A DNA stretch of 64,000 nucleotides from Tractidigestivibacter sp050946515 (GTDB lineage: Bacteria; Actinomycetota; Coriobacteriia; Coriobacteriales; Atopobiaceae), in the NCBI RefSeq assembly GCF_050946515.1, contig NZ_JBMNUX010000006.1, positions 83,291-147,290 of the forward strand. The letters are read 5' to 3'. The notes beneath the pieces are model-generated. The model saw nothing but the letters and a program-made list of their open reading frames with translations, made no database searches and was not told the DNA's origin. Positions within the stretch are counted from its first letter, which is position 1; every line of letters begins with the position of its first letter. This document shows, in pieces, positions 45,604 to 54,789 of the stretch. The position numbers and the translations under genes were made by a program.

Positions 45604-47457
45604 CTATGCGTCCTGGTCCGTCTTGTGATGACGCTTCGCGAGCGCCATTGCAGTGATGGCCATGACGACGACGCCCACCGTCACGTACAGGACGGTGCCC
45701 CAGCCGCCCGTGGAGGGCAGCGTGCCAGCCGGGGTGTTGCCCACGCTCTGGGCGACCTTGCCGGCGGTTGTCATGTCAGTGGTCTGATCGACGGCCTTGG
45801 CGGGATCTTCGGTAGTGAGCGACAGGCTTTCGATCTTGCCGAGGTTGGTCTGAGTATCAAGACCCGTGGTGGCAGCAATCGTGAACTCGATAGGCGCAGT
45901 CAGCTTGTTGTAGCCGGTCGGCGGCACGGTCTCGACCAGGTAGTAGGTTCCCTCGTCCAGACCTTGGACGTTGAATGTGCCGTCCGTCCCGCTGGAGGTA
46001 ATCTCATCACCGTCGTTGAGGGTGTTCGCGCCTTCGGTATTAAAGCCGGAGACTGCGGTCCAGCCGGTGACCTTGCCGTCGGCGATGCTCGCCACGTCGT
46101 ATGACTTGGATTCATCCGTGGAGGCGGGGTTCAGGCGGACAAGCTTGAACTTCGCATTGCCAATGGTCTTCGTGCTGTCAGTGCTGTCGACCTTGGTGTT
46201 GTCCAGCTCGTAGGTGAACGTGTAGGTCTTGTCATCAGGCGTGGTGCCCGTGGTACCGTGGCTGGACTTGTCGGTAGTATGGGTCAGGTTGACCGTGTTG
46301 ACCTCGGCCGTTCCGGGCACGGCGTTGGAGTTGAGCTTGGCGGTGTAGGTCACGACGATGGCCTTGCCGGCAAATGTCGTGGAGTTGTCAACGAAGGCCA
46401 TGGAGCCCTTGTCGGCATCATCGCCGCTGGAATCATTCGCCTTGGCAGAGACCGTGAACTTGTTGTTGGTAGCGTCAACGGCAACGTCCAGGTAGGTGGA
46501 GTAGTCGGTAAGTTCGGTTGCCGATGCAAAGTTCGGAGTACCGTCGCTATTCAGCGGAGCCGTGTAGACCTTGAGATTTTCAGGCGCGGTAGTTCCAAGC
46601 GTGAAGCCATCATCGAGCGTATCGGTCAGGGTCCAGTCGTAGCCGTCGGTGTACTCGGCAACGTCGGCAGGCACGGTACCCCAGATGCGGAACGGGACGT
46701 CGTCGCCGATGTTGTAGTCGTCGGTGTCGCCCCAGGCGGTATCGTTCACCGTGATGTTTGTCGGGGTGGTGACGCCGTCTTTGGTGTCCTTGCCGGACTG
46801 GACGGTATTGATCTTGGCCTCAGTCACGGTCACCGTACCAGCCACCTGCAGGACGACGTCCTGCATCTGGTCGTTCTTGAGCGTCGAGGTCGGGGTCTCG
46901 TCAATGACGGCCCAGTAGCCGTCTTCTATGCCAGTGACGCCATAATAGGCACTCTGATCGCCAGATTTCGGATGGTACGTCAGAGCTGTGCCATTACCCG
47001 TCTTGTTCGCCTTGACGTCCTTTGCAAACGCCTTCGCCATGTCGGCGGTGAAAGCCTCATCATCCATAACGTCGGCTACCTGAGCGGCGGTGGTGCAGTC
47101 CTTGAACAGGTTGACCGTCGACCCGTCTTTCGTCACGTTAAAGGCGCTGTCGCCCTGCAGGGTTTTCAAAAGGCTCGTCCCATCCGTGGTGGAATCACTA
47201 TCGACGTCGTCACCCCACACGATGTCCGCGAGCTTGTAGGGGTCATCGGACGTGCCCGAGCCGCTCAACGTGCCTGAGAACACCTGGTAGGCATTGAGCT
47301 GGTGCGTGGTCTCGACCTTGTCGGAGTCCACCTCGATCTTGATGCCGCCGTTGGCTGCGTACGCAATGCCTATGGAGCTCATCGCGAGCAGCACACCAAG
47401 CACCATGGCGAGCACGGTCGTGCCGAGTGTCCTTGCCCTCTTCCTGAACTTTCTCAT
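45604..47457 (-). CDS. Major pilin subunit, isopeptide-forming, LPSTG anchored
   Basis: 617 residues from ATG 47457 (AAGGAG 5 bp upstream). Signal peptide ends near IAYAANGG. The body has a fimbrial D2-type domain (VVTYTAKLNSNAVPGTAEVN) and a C-terminal Cna-B domain with the E-box GTYYLVETVPPTGYN, whose Glu catalyses an internal Lys–Asn bond. The sorting signal LPSTG is at about 580, followed by a hydrophobic helix and KRHH. The canonical YPK pilin motif is not seen; VTEAKINTV sits where it would be expected, so that lysine is a guess. Base composition is lower in GC than neighbouring housekeeping genes. Confidence 0.9.
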   Translation of the reverse strand: MRKFRKRARTLGTTVLAMVLGVLLAMSSIGIAYAANGGIKIEVDSDKVETTHQLNAYQVFSGTLSGSGTSDDPYKLADIVWGDDVDSDSTTDGTSLLKTLQGDSAFNVTKDGSTVNLFKDCTTAAQVADVMDDEAFTADMAKAFAKDVKANKTGNGTALTYHPKSGDQSAYYGVTGIEDGYWAVIDETPTSTLKNDQMQDVVLQVAGTVTVTEAKINTVQSGKDTKDGVTTPTNITVNDTAWGDTDDYNIGDDVPFRIWGTVPADVAEYTDGYDWTLTDTLDDGFTLGTTAPENLKVYTAPLNSDGTPNFASATELTDYSTYLDVAVDATNNKFTVSAKANDSSGDDADKGSMAFVDNSTTFAGKAIVVTYTAKLNSNAVPGTAEVNTVNLTHTTDKSSHGTTGTTPDDKTYTFTYELDNTKVDSTDSTKTIGNAKFKLVRLNPASTDESKSYDVASIADGKVTGWTAVSGFNTEGANTLNDGDEITSSGTDGTFNVQGLDEGTYYLVETVPPTGYNKLTAPIEFTIAATTGLDTQTNLGKIESLSLTTEDPAKAVDQTTDMTTAGKVAQSVGNTPAGTLPSTGGWGTVLYVTVGVVVMAITAMALAKRHHKTDQDA

Positions 47458-47571
47458 ACCTGCTCCTTCTCTCTTCTGCCGCCACTCTGACTGTGGACGG
47501 TCATTGCCAGATTTGATGGGGCGAATCGGTTGCCTGCCCTTACGGCCCTGAGCCTCGGATTCCAACCACGG

Positions 47572-48186
47572 TCACGTCACCGCCCCAAAGTGCTCGAAGG
47601 GAAAGACGCAGAACAGCACCTTGCCTATGACCTGCTCCTTGGTGACGGTTCCCACGACGCTCGAGCGGCTGTCCACTGAGACGCTGCGGTGGTCGCCCAA
47701 GACGAAGTAGCTGCTGTCTGGAACCTGGTAGGGGAAGGTGATGTCGGTGTTTCCCAGCGCAAGGTCGGAGACGTAGGCCTCCTCCAGGTGTTCGCCGTTC
47801 ACGAACACGTTGCCTTCGGAGTCGATGTCCACCCAGTCTCCCGGGAAGGCTATTACGCGCTTGAGCAGGATCTTGTTGTTGTAGTAGAAGGCGATGATGT
47901 CCCCCTGCCCAAAGTCCTGGGAGCGGTTGGTGACGATGATGTCGCCCTCGGTGATGGTGGGCTCCATGCTGGTGCCGCGCACCTGGAGCACGGAGAACAG
48001 CGTGTTGGACATGACGATGGCGATGGCGGCGACCACCACGATCGTCCCAGCCACGACCATGGCGGTGTGGCGGCGCGACATGGCGCGCCCGACGCGCTCG
48101 CGTTCCCGTTCGATCTTCTCGGAGTCAATGACTGCAGGGCCGTTGGAGTCAGGAACCTTGTCAGGGCGTGCCTTGGCCTCACTCAT
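47572..48186 (-). CDS. Signal peptidase I
   Basis: 204 residues. N-terminal cytoplasmic tail, one membrane helix (TAMVVAGTIVVVAAIAIVMS), then the Ser of GTSMEPTI and the Lys of LLKRVIAFPGD that form the catalytic dyad, and the terminal box VLGDHRSVSVDSR. Signal peptidases of this type (SipA) are often encoded in pilus loci, where they help pilin maturation or assembly. It overlaps the upstream coiled-coil gene by 8 bp. Confidence 0.93.
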   Translation of the reverse strand: MSEAKARPDKVPDSNGPAVIDSEKIERERERVGRAMSRRHTAMVVAGTIVVVAAIAIVMSNTLFSVLQVRGTSMEPTITEGDIIVTNRSQDFGQGDIIAFYYNNKILLKRVIAFPGDWVDIDSEGNVFVNGEHLEEAYVSDLALGNTDITFPYQVPDSSYFVLGDHRSVSVDSRSSVVGTVTKEQVIGKVLFCVFPFEHFGAVT

Positions 48187-48598
48187 TGCGTTCGCCCTCC
48201 ACGCTCGAGATTTGTGGAGGCGCCGACTGCCCCGCTACCTCTGTAATTCCTGTTCGAGGGGTGTTTCTGATTGCCCTAGCCTCGGACTCGGCCTGGGCGA
48301 CTATCCTTTCCGCCTGCTTCTGGGCGTCCTCTAGGATGAGCCTTGCATTCTCAACGTATTGGTCGGCTGCCGCCTGGGCGGCAGAGAAGTATCCGTTCAC
48401 GGCGAGGGCGGCTTCGGCAAGAGACCCTGCGTTCTTAACAGCGAGACGGCGGTCCGCGAGCTCATGGGAGAGCCGTTCGTTCTCGGCACGCAGATCCTCG
48501 TTCTCCTTTGTCGCTTGAGCGAGAATGTCAAGCAACTCAAGCCTGCCGAGCTTCCTGAGGTCACGATCATTGCGCCCCGGGGCGTCTCTCCCCGCCAT
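48179..48598 (-). CDS. DivIVA-like coiled-coil protein of the pilus locus
   Basis: 139 residues from ATG 48598 (GAGGTGA 5 bp upstream; a GTG at 48607 is possible). Mostly helical: LGRLELLDILAQATKENEDL, RAENERLSHELADRRLAVKN, then AAADQYVENARLILEDAQKQAERIVAQAESEAR, resembling the heptad repeats of DivIVA and ATP-synthase stalks. It is the first gene of the pilus transcript. It might mark the site or assist assembly at the membrane, but no function is established from sequence. Confidence 0.7.
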   Translation of the reverse strand: MAGRDAPGRNDRDLRKLGRLELLDILAQATKENEDLRAENERLSHELADRRLAVKNAGSLAEAALAVNGYFSAAQAAADQYVENARLILEDAQKQAERIVAQAESEARAIRNTPRTGITEVAGQSAPPQISSVEGERNE

Positions 48599-48759
48599 CG
48601 ATCTCACCTCTGCTCTTAGTGGCGAACCTGAACGACTAATTCAGAAACTTTAACTTGACCTAAACCATAGCAGCATCGATGGGGGTTGACTTCCTGAATG
48701 GGTGCAAACGGTGGGATTATTTTTTTGATACTTTTCAGGTATATTAATTTTTAAATCAT

Positions 48760-48783
48760 AAAACTTTCAGTAGTTAAAGTTTT
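48760..48783. promoter_or_regulatory. Palindrome upstream of the pilus operon, candidate operator
   Basis: AAAACTTT and AAAGTTTT flank an 8-bp centre, in an AT-rich stretch unlike the rest of the window. A related GAAACTTTAACT (48644–48655) repeats the half-site in the other orientation 117 bp closer to the first gene. The pair suggests a looped operator. Nothing else that I can name lies in 48599–48934. Confidence 0.4.
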
Positions 48784-48934
48784 CTTTTCTTAGCTGCCGA
48801 GCGAGACAAGAGATAAATCTTTGAAAACATTCGCCCGGTTTTGGCTGAGACGCTTAGGAGAGGCGAGGATTTTCTCCTGCTGCTCGGCGTGGCGCATGCC
48901 TTGCTGTATGCGCGAGGCTCCGCCGTCTTGCGCC

Positions 48935-48978
48935 GAAAAAATAAGCCGGCGCGCCAGCCGAAAGGCCGACGCGCCGGC
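48935..48978 (-). terminator. Terminator of the third tRNA-Gly (minus strand)
   Basis: GCCGGCGCG (48945–48953) pairs with CGCGCCGGC (48970–48978), with a T-rich tract following on the minus strand (A-rich at 48935–48944). Confidence 0.85.
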
Positions 48979-48988
48979 AAACAAGTCC

Positions 48989-49064
48989 TGGAGCGGGCTA
49001 CGGGGTTCGAACCCGCGACCTCCACCTTGGCAAGGTGGCGCGCTACCAACTGCGCCAAGCCCGC
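48989..49064 (-). tRNA. tRNA-Gly (anticodon GCC), third copy
   Basis: Identical in sequence to the tRNA-Gly genes at 33291 and 35181, with encoded CCA, but here alone without tRNA-Cys. Own promoter and terminator. Confidence 0.97.
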
Positions 49065-49078
49065 GATGCGCGAGGTGC

Positions 49079-49107
49079 AATATAGGCGAACCGAAAAGCT
49101 TTAGCAA
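49079..49107 (-). promoter_or_regulatory. Promoter of the third tRNA-Gly
   Basis: On the minus strand TTGCTA (49102–49107) and TATATT (49079–49084) are 17 bp apart, 14 bp upstream of the tRNA. Confidence 0.75.
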
Positions 49108-49253
49108 GCGAAAACGGAAAATTGACGAAATTGCCTTGAAGCGAAGGGGGCACAAGGCAACGTCTGCTCGATAATGCGCATCCCTGTCGTATGCTAGACG
49201 GGCTGAAAAGTTTTGACGCCCGCTCTGGGCACCCGTCAGGGGAGCACAACGCT

Positions 49254-50156
49254 ATGATCATCAGCCTCTTAACGCTTCTTTTTGTCGCCCTTGTGGTAGA
49301 GGGCTTCATTCGCGTTATTCGCTACTTCTGGAATTGGCTGCGCAGGGGTCGCAAGCTCGACTCCGAGAAGGTCTACAAGGCACGCAGGGCGCAAAAGGCC
49401 GCCCAGACGGTCGCCGAGAAGGACCTACGGGACTTCGAAGAGAAAAGCGCTCCGGAGCAGGTGGTGACCGCGGGCAAGACCGAGGCCGATGCGATCAACG
49501 CCTACCTGGACAACATGAAGTTCACCTGGTATCAGGGCGTCATCATCTTCTTTCTTGGCTGCATCGCCGGCCTCTTCGTCGAAGAGGTCTGGATGTTCAT
49601 CACCGCAGGGCTCACGCAGTGCCGCGTCGGGGTCGTGTGGGGCCCCTTCTCGCCGCTCTATGGATTCGGCTCGCTGTTTTTGACCATCATCTGCTACAAC
49701 TTGCGTCGCAAGCACGCCAAGGCCTGGCAGATCTTCCTGATCTCGGCGGCTATTGGCGGGGGGCTCGAGCAGCTGACCGGCTGGTCGATGGAGACGCTTT
49801 TCAACGCACAGTCGTGGACGTATATGTATCTTCCCGACCACATCACGCAGTGGGTGGCGTGGAGGTTCCTCTTCTTCTGGGGCGTTCTCGGCCTTGTCTG
49901 GACAAAGGTGATCATGCCGCCGCTGCTCTACCGCATCGGAATGCCCACCACAAAGCGCCAGGTCTTGTTTGTGACGCTCGTAGCGCTCTACCTGACGGCC
50001 GATCTTTTGATGACGCTTGCGTGCTTTGACCGGAAGACGGAGCGGGACGCCGGCATCGCTGCCCAAAACTCCTTCGAAGAATGGATAGACGAGCACTACA
50101 CTGACGAATTCATAGCTAACCGCTTCCAGAACCTTGTGATTGGGGAAGACCTGTGA
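49254..50156 (+). CDS. Integral membrane protein of the putative ABC-transporter type IV (CmpB) family
   Basis: 300 residues from ATG 49254 (GGGGAG upstream); an earlier in-frame ATG at 49191 adds 21 polar residues. An N-terminal helix, a charged cytoplasmic stretch (KVYKARRAQKAAQTVAEKDL), then several membrane helices with the family pattern CIAGLFVEEVWMFITAGL and VVWGPFSPLYGFGSLFLT. No ATPase is encoded nearby and the transport role of this family is not proven. Its stop codon overlaps the start of the desulfurase gene, so it may be co-expressed with tRNA thiolation genes by chance of packing. Confidence 0.7.
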   Translation: MIISLLTLLFVALVVEGFIRVIRYFWNWLRRGRKLDSEKVYKARRAQKAAQTVAEKDLRDFEEKSAPEQVVTAGKTEADAINAYLDNMKFTWYQGVIIFFLGCIAGLFVEEVWMFITAGLTQCRVGVVWGPFSPLYGFGSLFLTIICYNLRRKHAKAWQIFLISAAIGGGLEQLTGWSMETLFNAQSWTYMYLPDHITQWVAWRFLFFWGVLGLVWTKVIMPPLLYRIGMPTTKRQVLFVTLVALYLTADLLMTLACFDRKTERDAGIAAQNSFEEWIDEHYTDEFIANRFQNLVIGEDL

Positions 50157-51403
50157 TGGCGTCCGACAATACCGCCGAGCAGGCGTTTCTTGACTATGCC
50201 GCGGCAACGCCCTTGGATGCTCGGGTGCTCAATGCCATGGCGCCGTACCTCACCGAGCGCTTCGAGAATCCCTCGGCGCCCTACGCGCGGGCTCGCGCGG
50301 TTCGCGACGACGTTGAGCGCGCCCGGGGCGACATCGCCCGCCTGATGGGGGCTCGTCCCGCAAACGTCACGTTTACGGCAGGCGCGACCGAAGCCAACAA
50401 CCTTGCGTTTGCTGCCATAGACCAGCGCGCGCATGTGGTCGTTGACGAGATCGAGCACGAAAGCGTCCTTGCCTGCGCAAACGCGCATCCGAACTGCGTC
50501 GTGTCGGTTGGTCCTGACGGCCGCGTCGACCCCAAGAGGGTTGCTGCGCTTGTGGAGCCGACCACGCAGCTCGTCTCCGTCGAGCTTGCAAATGGCGAGA
50601 TTGGCACAATCCAGCCCGTTCGAGAGGTGGCGCGCCAGCTGGACAAGATTCGCGAGAAGCGCCTGGCCGAAGGCTCGAAGGTGCCCCTCTTCCTACATAC
50701 CGACGCGTCGCAGGCTGCGGGCTCGCTCTCGATTAACGTGACGTCTCTTGGCGCCAACATGGTGACGCTGTCGGCTTCAAAGGTCTATGGTCCCAAGCAG
50801 GTCGGCCTGCTCTGGGCGGACGACTCGGTGCGCCTACGCCCGCTTGTCCTGGGGGGCGGGCAAGAGTCCGGCGTTCGGTCCGGCACGGAAAACGTGCCCG
50901 GAATCGTCGGGTTTGCGAAGGCCCTCGAGCTTGCTCAGCAGGGGCGCGCCGAGGAGTCTCGGCGCCTCGCGAAGCTTCGAGACAAGCTTGAAGGCGCGCT
51001 TGCGGCGGAGTTTCCGGGGATGGTCGTCTCTGGCCCCAGGAGCCGGAAGAACCGTCTGCCAGGGCTCTTGCACGTCTCGTTTCCCGGACTTGAGGCAAGG
51101 CGTCTTGTGATCTTGCTAGAGCGACGCGGAGTCTCGGTGGGGACGGGAAGCGCCTGCGCGGCTAGCCGCATGCAGGTGAGCCATGTGCTCGACGCCATAG
51201 GGCTCCCGCGCGCGGTTTCGCAGGGGAGCCTGCGCATGACGCTCGGCCGGCCCACCACGGAGCGGCAGATTGGCTATGCCGCCGAGCAGATCGCGGAGGC
51301 TGTCCGCTCCGAGATGGAACGTGTGGGATTGGACGATGCAACAATGCTTGAGCTTGCTGGCGATCTTGCCGTCGGCGCATGCAGAAGGGGAGGCGAGCGC
51401 TGA
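50156..51403 (+). CDS. Cysteine desulfurase (IscS/NifS/YrvO-like)
   Basis: 415 residues from ATG 50156; a GTG one codon earlier is less likely. PLP-dependent class V fold: FLDYAAATPLDARVL at the N-terminus, TAGATEANNLAF, DASQAAGSLSINV, the PLP lysine in LSASKVYGPKQVG, and the active cysteine in GTGSACAASRM. It takes sulfur from cysteine as a persulfide. Its stop overlaps the mnmA start, so it is the likely dedicated sulfur donor for tRNA 2-thiouridine, as YrvO is for MnmA in Bacillus. Confidence 0.92.
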   Translation: MASDNTAEQAFLDYAAATPLDARVLNAMAPYLTERFENPSAPYARARAVRDDVERARGDIARLMGARPANVTFTAGATEANNLAFAAIDQRAHVVVDEIEHESVLACANAHPNCVVSVGPDGRVDPKRVAALVEPTTQLVSVELANGEIGTIQPVREVARQLDKIREKRLAEGSKVPLFLHTDASQAAGSLSINVTSLGANMVTLSASKVYGPKQVGLLWADDSVRLRPLVLGGGQESGVRSGTENVPGIVGFAKALELAQQGRAEESRRLAKLRDKLEGALAAEFPGMVVSGPRSRKNRLPGLLHVSFPGLEARRLVILLERRGVSVGTGSACAASRMQVSHVLDAIGLPRAVSQGSLRMTLGRPTTERQIGYAAEQIAEAVRSEMERVGLDDATMLELAGDLAVGACRRGGER

Positions 51404-52491
51404 TGGGCAAGCGTGTTTTTGTGGGGCTTTCCGGCGGCGTTGACTCGGCGCTCGCATGCGCCCTTCTCGTGGAGCGCGGATATGACGTCACGGCCATATA
51501 CATGAGGAACTGGTCGCGCGACCTCCCGGGATTCAAGTGCCCCTGGGCCGACGAGCTCGCCGATGCCGAGCGCGTTGCCGTGAGCCTGGGCGTCGACCTA
51601 GAAGTGTGGGACTTTGAGCAGGAGTACAAAGACACCGTCGTCGACTACCTTGTGGACGCCTATGCGCACGGGCGCACCCCGAACCCCGACGTCATGTGCA
51701 ACCAGACAATCAAATTTGGAAGCTTTGCCGACCGCGCCTTTGGGCAGGGGGCCGACTTTATAGCCACGGGTCACTATGCGCGGGTAGAGCAGCCAAGCGA
51801 GAAGGACGGCCAGGCGCGGCTCTTGCGCGCGGTCGACGAGCACAAGGACCAGACGTACTTTCTTTGGCGCGTCGGCGCCGAGGTCTTCTCGCGCACGCTC
51901 TTTCCCGTGGGAGACATCCGTGACAAGGCCGAGGTCCGCCGCATGTGCGCCGAGCGAGGCCTGGGGGTGGCGAACAAGCCCGACTCGGACGGCATCTGCT
52001 TTGTGGGGCCCGTGGGGATTCGCACGTTTCTGCTCGACTCGCTCGAGCGCCGTGCGGGCGACATCGTGGAGTGGGAGACTGGCAAGGTATTGGGTCACCA
52101 CGACGGAGCTTTTCTCTACACGGTCGGGCAGCGCCGCGGGCTTGATCTGGGCGGAGGCCCCGCACGATACGTGGTCTCTACCGACGTGGACGCAAACGTT
52201 GTCTACGTGACCGCCGACCGCAACTGCCCGGGGCTTTGGTGCCACGACCTTGAGGTAGAGGATGCTCATTGGGTGAGCGGTCAGCCTCCTCGAAAGGGCG
52301 AGCTTCTCGTGCGCACGCGCCATACGGGCGAGCTGAGGCGCGCGGTTGTCGAGCCGCTTGACGCCGGCCGCGCTCGCGTGAGCTTCCCCGAGCCTGTGCG
52401 CACGGTCGCTCCTGGGCAGTCTGCTGTGTTTTATGAGGGGCTTGTCTGCCTTGGCGGCGGCATTGTGGCAAAAAGCGTGGCCTTGGGATAA
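51403..52491 (+). CDS. mnmA: tRNA-specific 2-thiouridylase MnmA
   Basis: 362 residues from ATG 51403 within TGATG shared with the desulfurase stop. The PP-loop is FVGLSGGVDSALACALL; the two catalytic cysteines are in PDVMCNQTIKFGSF and SDGICFVGP. ATGHYARVE and LFPVGDIRDKAEVRRM are further family marks. It thiolates U34 of Lys, Glu and Gln tRNAs using sulfur from the upstream gene product. Confidence 0.96.
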   Translation: MGKRVFVGLSGGVDSALACALLVERGYDVTAIYMRNWSRDLPGFKCPWADELADAERVAVSLGVDLEVWDFEQEYKDTVVDYLVDAYAHGRTPNPDVMCNQTIKFGSFADRAFGQGADFIATGHYARVEQPSEKDGQARLLRAVDEHKDQTYFLWRVGAEVFSRTLFPVGDIRDKAEVRRMCAERGLGVANKPDSDGICFVGPVGIRTFLLDSLERRAGDIVEWETGKVLGHHDGAFLYTVGQRRGLDLGGGPARYVVSTDVDANVVYVTADRNCPGLWCHDLEVEDAHWVSGQPPRKGELLVRTRHTGELRRAVVEPLDAGRARVSFPEPVRTVAPGQSAVFYEGLVCLGGGIVAKSVALG

Positions 52492-52560
52492 GCTTGGTCA
52501 CTCTGCCCGCTCCTGTCTGCTTGGCGATTCGCCGCCTTTCGCGAGGAGCTAAGCGGGGCA

Positions 52561-52566
52561 TATAAT
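52561..52566 (+). promoter_or_regulatory. Probable -10 box of the flippase-like gene
   Basis: A perfect TATAAT 61 bp before the start codon. The -35 region (TTTCGC at 52537) is poor. Confidence 0.45.
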
Positions 52567-52626
52567 TGAACAGATTCTTGGAACGATGGCGCCTCGTTGC
52601 GTCTTGGATTGGCGGAGGGGGCGTGC

Positions 52627-54198
52627 ATGGCCGAGGGCACCCAACACAAGGACGACGGCACTTCGAAGCAGGTCGGCCAGGTGCCCGCCTCGCAGGCTGG
52701 CAGTGGCGCTGGCGCGTCTGGGTCTTCGGCAGGTGTGGGAGTGCCGGGTCCGAAGTCCGGCCACAAGCCAAAGGCACCGAAGCCCACCGTGGTGGGCGCT
52801 CCTGTCGTAGAACGTAAGAAGAGCAAAAAGACGAGCGCCGCCGCTTCTGCGAGCACCGCGAAAAGTGCGGCTGTGGCTGGCAGGGCAAGTTCCGGCAGGC
52901 CATCTTCTGTCCCATCTCCTAAGGAAGGGGCCTCAGCAACGCCGACGGACAGCCCCAAGGCAAGGGGCACGGTCGCCGCAAGCCCCAAAGTCAAGACTGG
53001 CGGCGTTAAGTACAAGGTCCAGGCAGTCAAGACCGTCGCCGCGCAGGATAGGGAAGCCGACAAGAAAAGCATTGGGCAGGCACGCAGGAGCGTGCTTTTC
53101 CTTGCTGTTGTCATGGTGGCATACATTCTCTATCTAGTGTTCTCTGGGCAGTTCGACGAGTTTCTCGTCAGCCTTTCGCAGGTAGACCAGACCTGGATCT
53201 ATCGAGGGATGCTGTGCTACCTGCTGTACTACGTGCTCGGCGTCTCGGCGTACGTCTTCTCTGTCGTCATTGACCCAGACTCGCCGGTCGGCCTGCGAGA
53301 CCTCATGAGCGTCGAGGCCTCGGGCATCTTCTTCATGAACCTGACCCCAAATGGCGTCGGGGCTGCCCCTGCGCAGATATACCGCCTGACGCGCTCGGGC
53401 CTGACCGTGGGCGGCGCCAGCGCGCTGCAATCTACGCGCTTCATCATCTATGAGGCGAGCGAGGGAATCTTTGCGGCTTTGATGCTCGTTTTCCGCATGG
53501 ACTACTTCGTGGAGACGTTCGACAACGTGTTCTTGCTTGGCGCGATCCTCTTTGGATTCAAGATTCTGGAGTGCGTCGCGCTGATGATTATCTGCTTGTA
53601 TCCTAAGCTCGTAACCAAGGGAGTCGTCGCGGGCATGAACTTCCTGGGGCGGAAGGGCTGGCTGAAGGACTCCGACAAAAAGCGCGACCAGCTTGTCGAG
53701 CAGATCAACGAGTTTGCCCGCGGCTTCAAGCGCGCATCGCAAAACGTCCCTGAGATGATTACGATTTTGATTCTCACGATGCTGCAGCTGGCCTGTCTTT
53801 ACGCCCTTCCTTGGTTCGTTTTGCAAGCATTCGAGAAGGACGCGGACCTTATCACGTGCATGGCTTCCGGATCGATGCTCGAGCTTTTGACCTCCGCGAT
53901 TCCGCTTCCTGGCGGAACTGGCGGCGCGGAGGGTGGTTTCGCTCTGCTCTTTGGCGGCATGTTCGAGGGCGAGGCAGCAGCGGGGTACGTGCTGTGGCGC
54001 GCAATCGAGTACTTCTTGCCCACGCTGTGTGCAGCGCCGCTTTTGGGCCTGAGGTCGAAGAGCGGCGAGAGCCTGAACCACAGGGCAAATCGCTGGAAGG
54101 CGAAGTTCTCAAGGCTGTTCGGGCGCAAAGGAAGGACGTCTTCCGAATCAGGCAATGTGGGCGGATCTATCAAGGTGAAGGTTCGACGCCGCCGCTAG
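52627..54198 (+). CDS. YbhN-like (lysylphosphatidylglycerol synthase TM domain) membrane protein
   Basis: 523 residues from ATG 52627 (GGAGGGGG upstream). Residues 1–150 are a low-complexity, Ala/Lys/Ser/Pro-rich cytoplasmic tail. The rest has about eight membrane helices, starting with SVLFLAVVMVAYILYLVFSG, and the family blocks FFMNLTPNGVGAAPAQIYRL and IPLPGGTGGAEGGFALLFGG. The family moves or flips lipid-linked substrates; the catalytic MprF domain is absent. The C-terminus is basic (RRRR). The specific lipid is unknown. The long disordered N-terminus is unusual for the family. Confidence 0.83.
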   Translation: MAEGTQHKDDGTSKQVGQVPASQAGSGAGASGSSAGVGVPGPKSGHKPKAPKPTVVGAPVVERKKSKKTSAAASASTAKSAAVAGRASSGRPSSVPSPKEGASATPTDSPKARGTVAASPKVKTGGVKYKVQAVKTVAAQDREADKKSIGQARRSVLFLAVVMVAYILYLVFSGQFDEFLVSLSQVDQTWIYRGMLCYLLYYVLGVSAYVFSVVIDPDSPVGLRDLMSVEASGIFFMNLTPNGVGAAPAQIYRLTRSGLTVGGASALQSTRFIIYEASEGIFAALMLVFRMDYFVETFDNVFLLGAILFGFKILECVALMIICLYPKLVTKGVVAGMNFLGRKGWLKDSDKKRDQLVEQINEFARGFKRASQNVPEMITILILTMLQLACLYALPWFVLQAFEKDADLITCMASGSMLELLTSAIPLPGGTGGAEGGFALLFGGMFEGEAAAGYVLWRAIEYFLPTLCAAPLLGLRSKSGESLNHRANRWKAKFSRLFGRKGRTSSESGNVGGSIKVKVRRRR

Positions 54199-54230
54199 GG
54201 CGTGACGCCGCCGGGCGCCGCCGCCAGGTT

Positions 54231-54378
54231 GCGCTGCCAGGTTGCGCGACTTTTGTGGCATCAGAGGTCGCGCAAGTTGGCAGTTCGGGCATCAGAAGTC
54301 GCAAAACCTGGCAGATTCGGCATCAGAACTCGCGGAAGTTGGCATCGCCCAGCATCAGAAGTCGCAGAAGTTGGCAGG
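54231..54378. repeat. Repeat array A, copy 1 (26-bp units, 31-bp period)
   Basis: Four direct copies of a 26-bp unit close to GCATCAGAAGTCGCGGAAG plus TTGGCAG start at 54258, 54289, 54320 and 54352, separated by 5–6 bp. They are preceded by an inverted copy (54234–54254), which makes a hairpin with the first direct unit. The whole 148-bp block recurs at 54790. Confidence 0.85.
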
Positions 54379-54381
54379 CAC

Positions 54382-54622
54382 CCGTTGTGTGGGGCTGACG
54401 GTGTCGATATTTTTCCGTCGTGCGGGAATCGAGCTCGTTTCCCCAGTTCGTGAGTCCTGTCGTGTGGGTCTTGAGCGGCTTCTCGAGAGGCGCGCCCCAT
54501 TGTGTGGGACCGTCGTCGCTGATTCCTCTCCGTCGTGCGGGGCTGCGGCGGGAACCAGCAGGTAAGAGGGCCTGTCGGGTGGGCTTTCGAGGCTTGGGCG
54601 CTGCGAGGCTCCCACACAACAG
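54382..54622. repeat. Degenerate 115-bp tandem repeat between the two A arrays
   Basis: A 12-mer near CCGTTGTGTGGG occurs at 54382, 54415, 54457, 54497, 54530 and 54572. The intervals 33, 42, 40, 33, 42 show two 115-bp periods with three motif sites each. An inverted copy (CCCACACAACAG, 54611–54622) closes the block, and another inverted relative lies at 54777. No coding signal is convincing. The stretch 54623–54789 holds nothing that I recognise. Confidence 0.65.
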
Positions 54623-54789
54623 AGGGAGCCCGTCCGCCGCGTGGTGATTTCCGGGCGGCTTTATGGACTTCCAGCGAAGAGGCGCACGGCAGGCTTCAAG
54701 AAGCAGCGGGCAGAGAGCAGAGAGGCTGGGCGAGAAGTGCGCCCCTCACGATGCGCGTCATCAATTCTTTTGCAGCCCCACATGACGGC

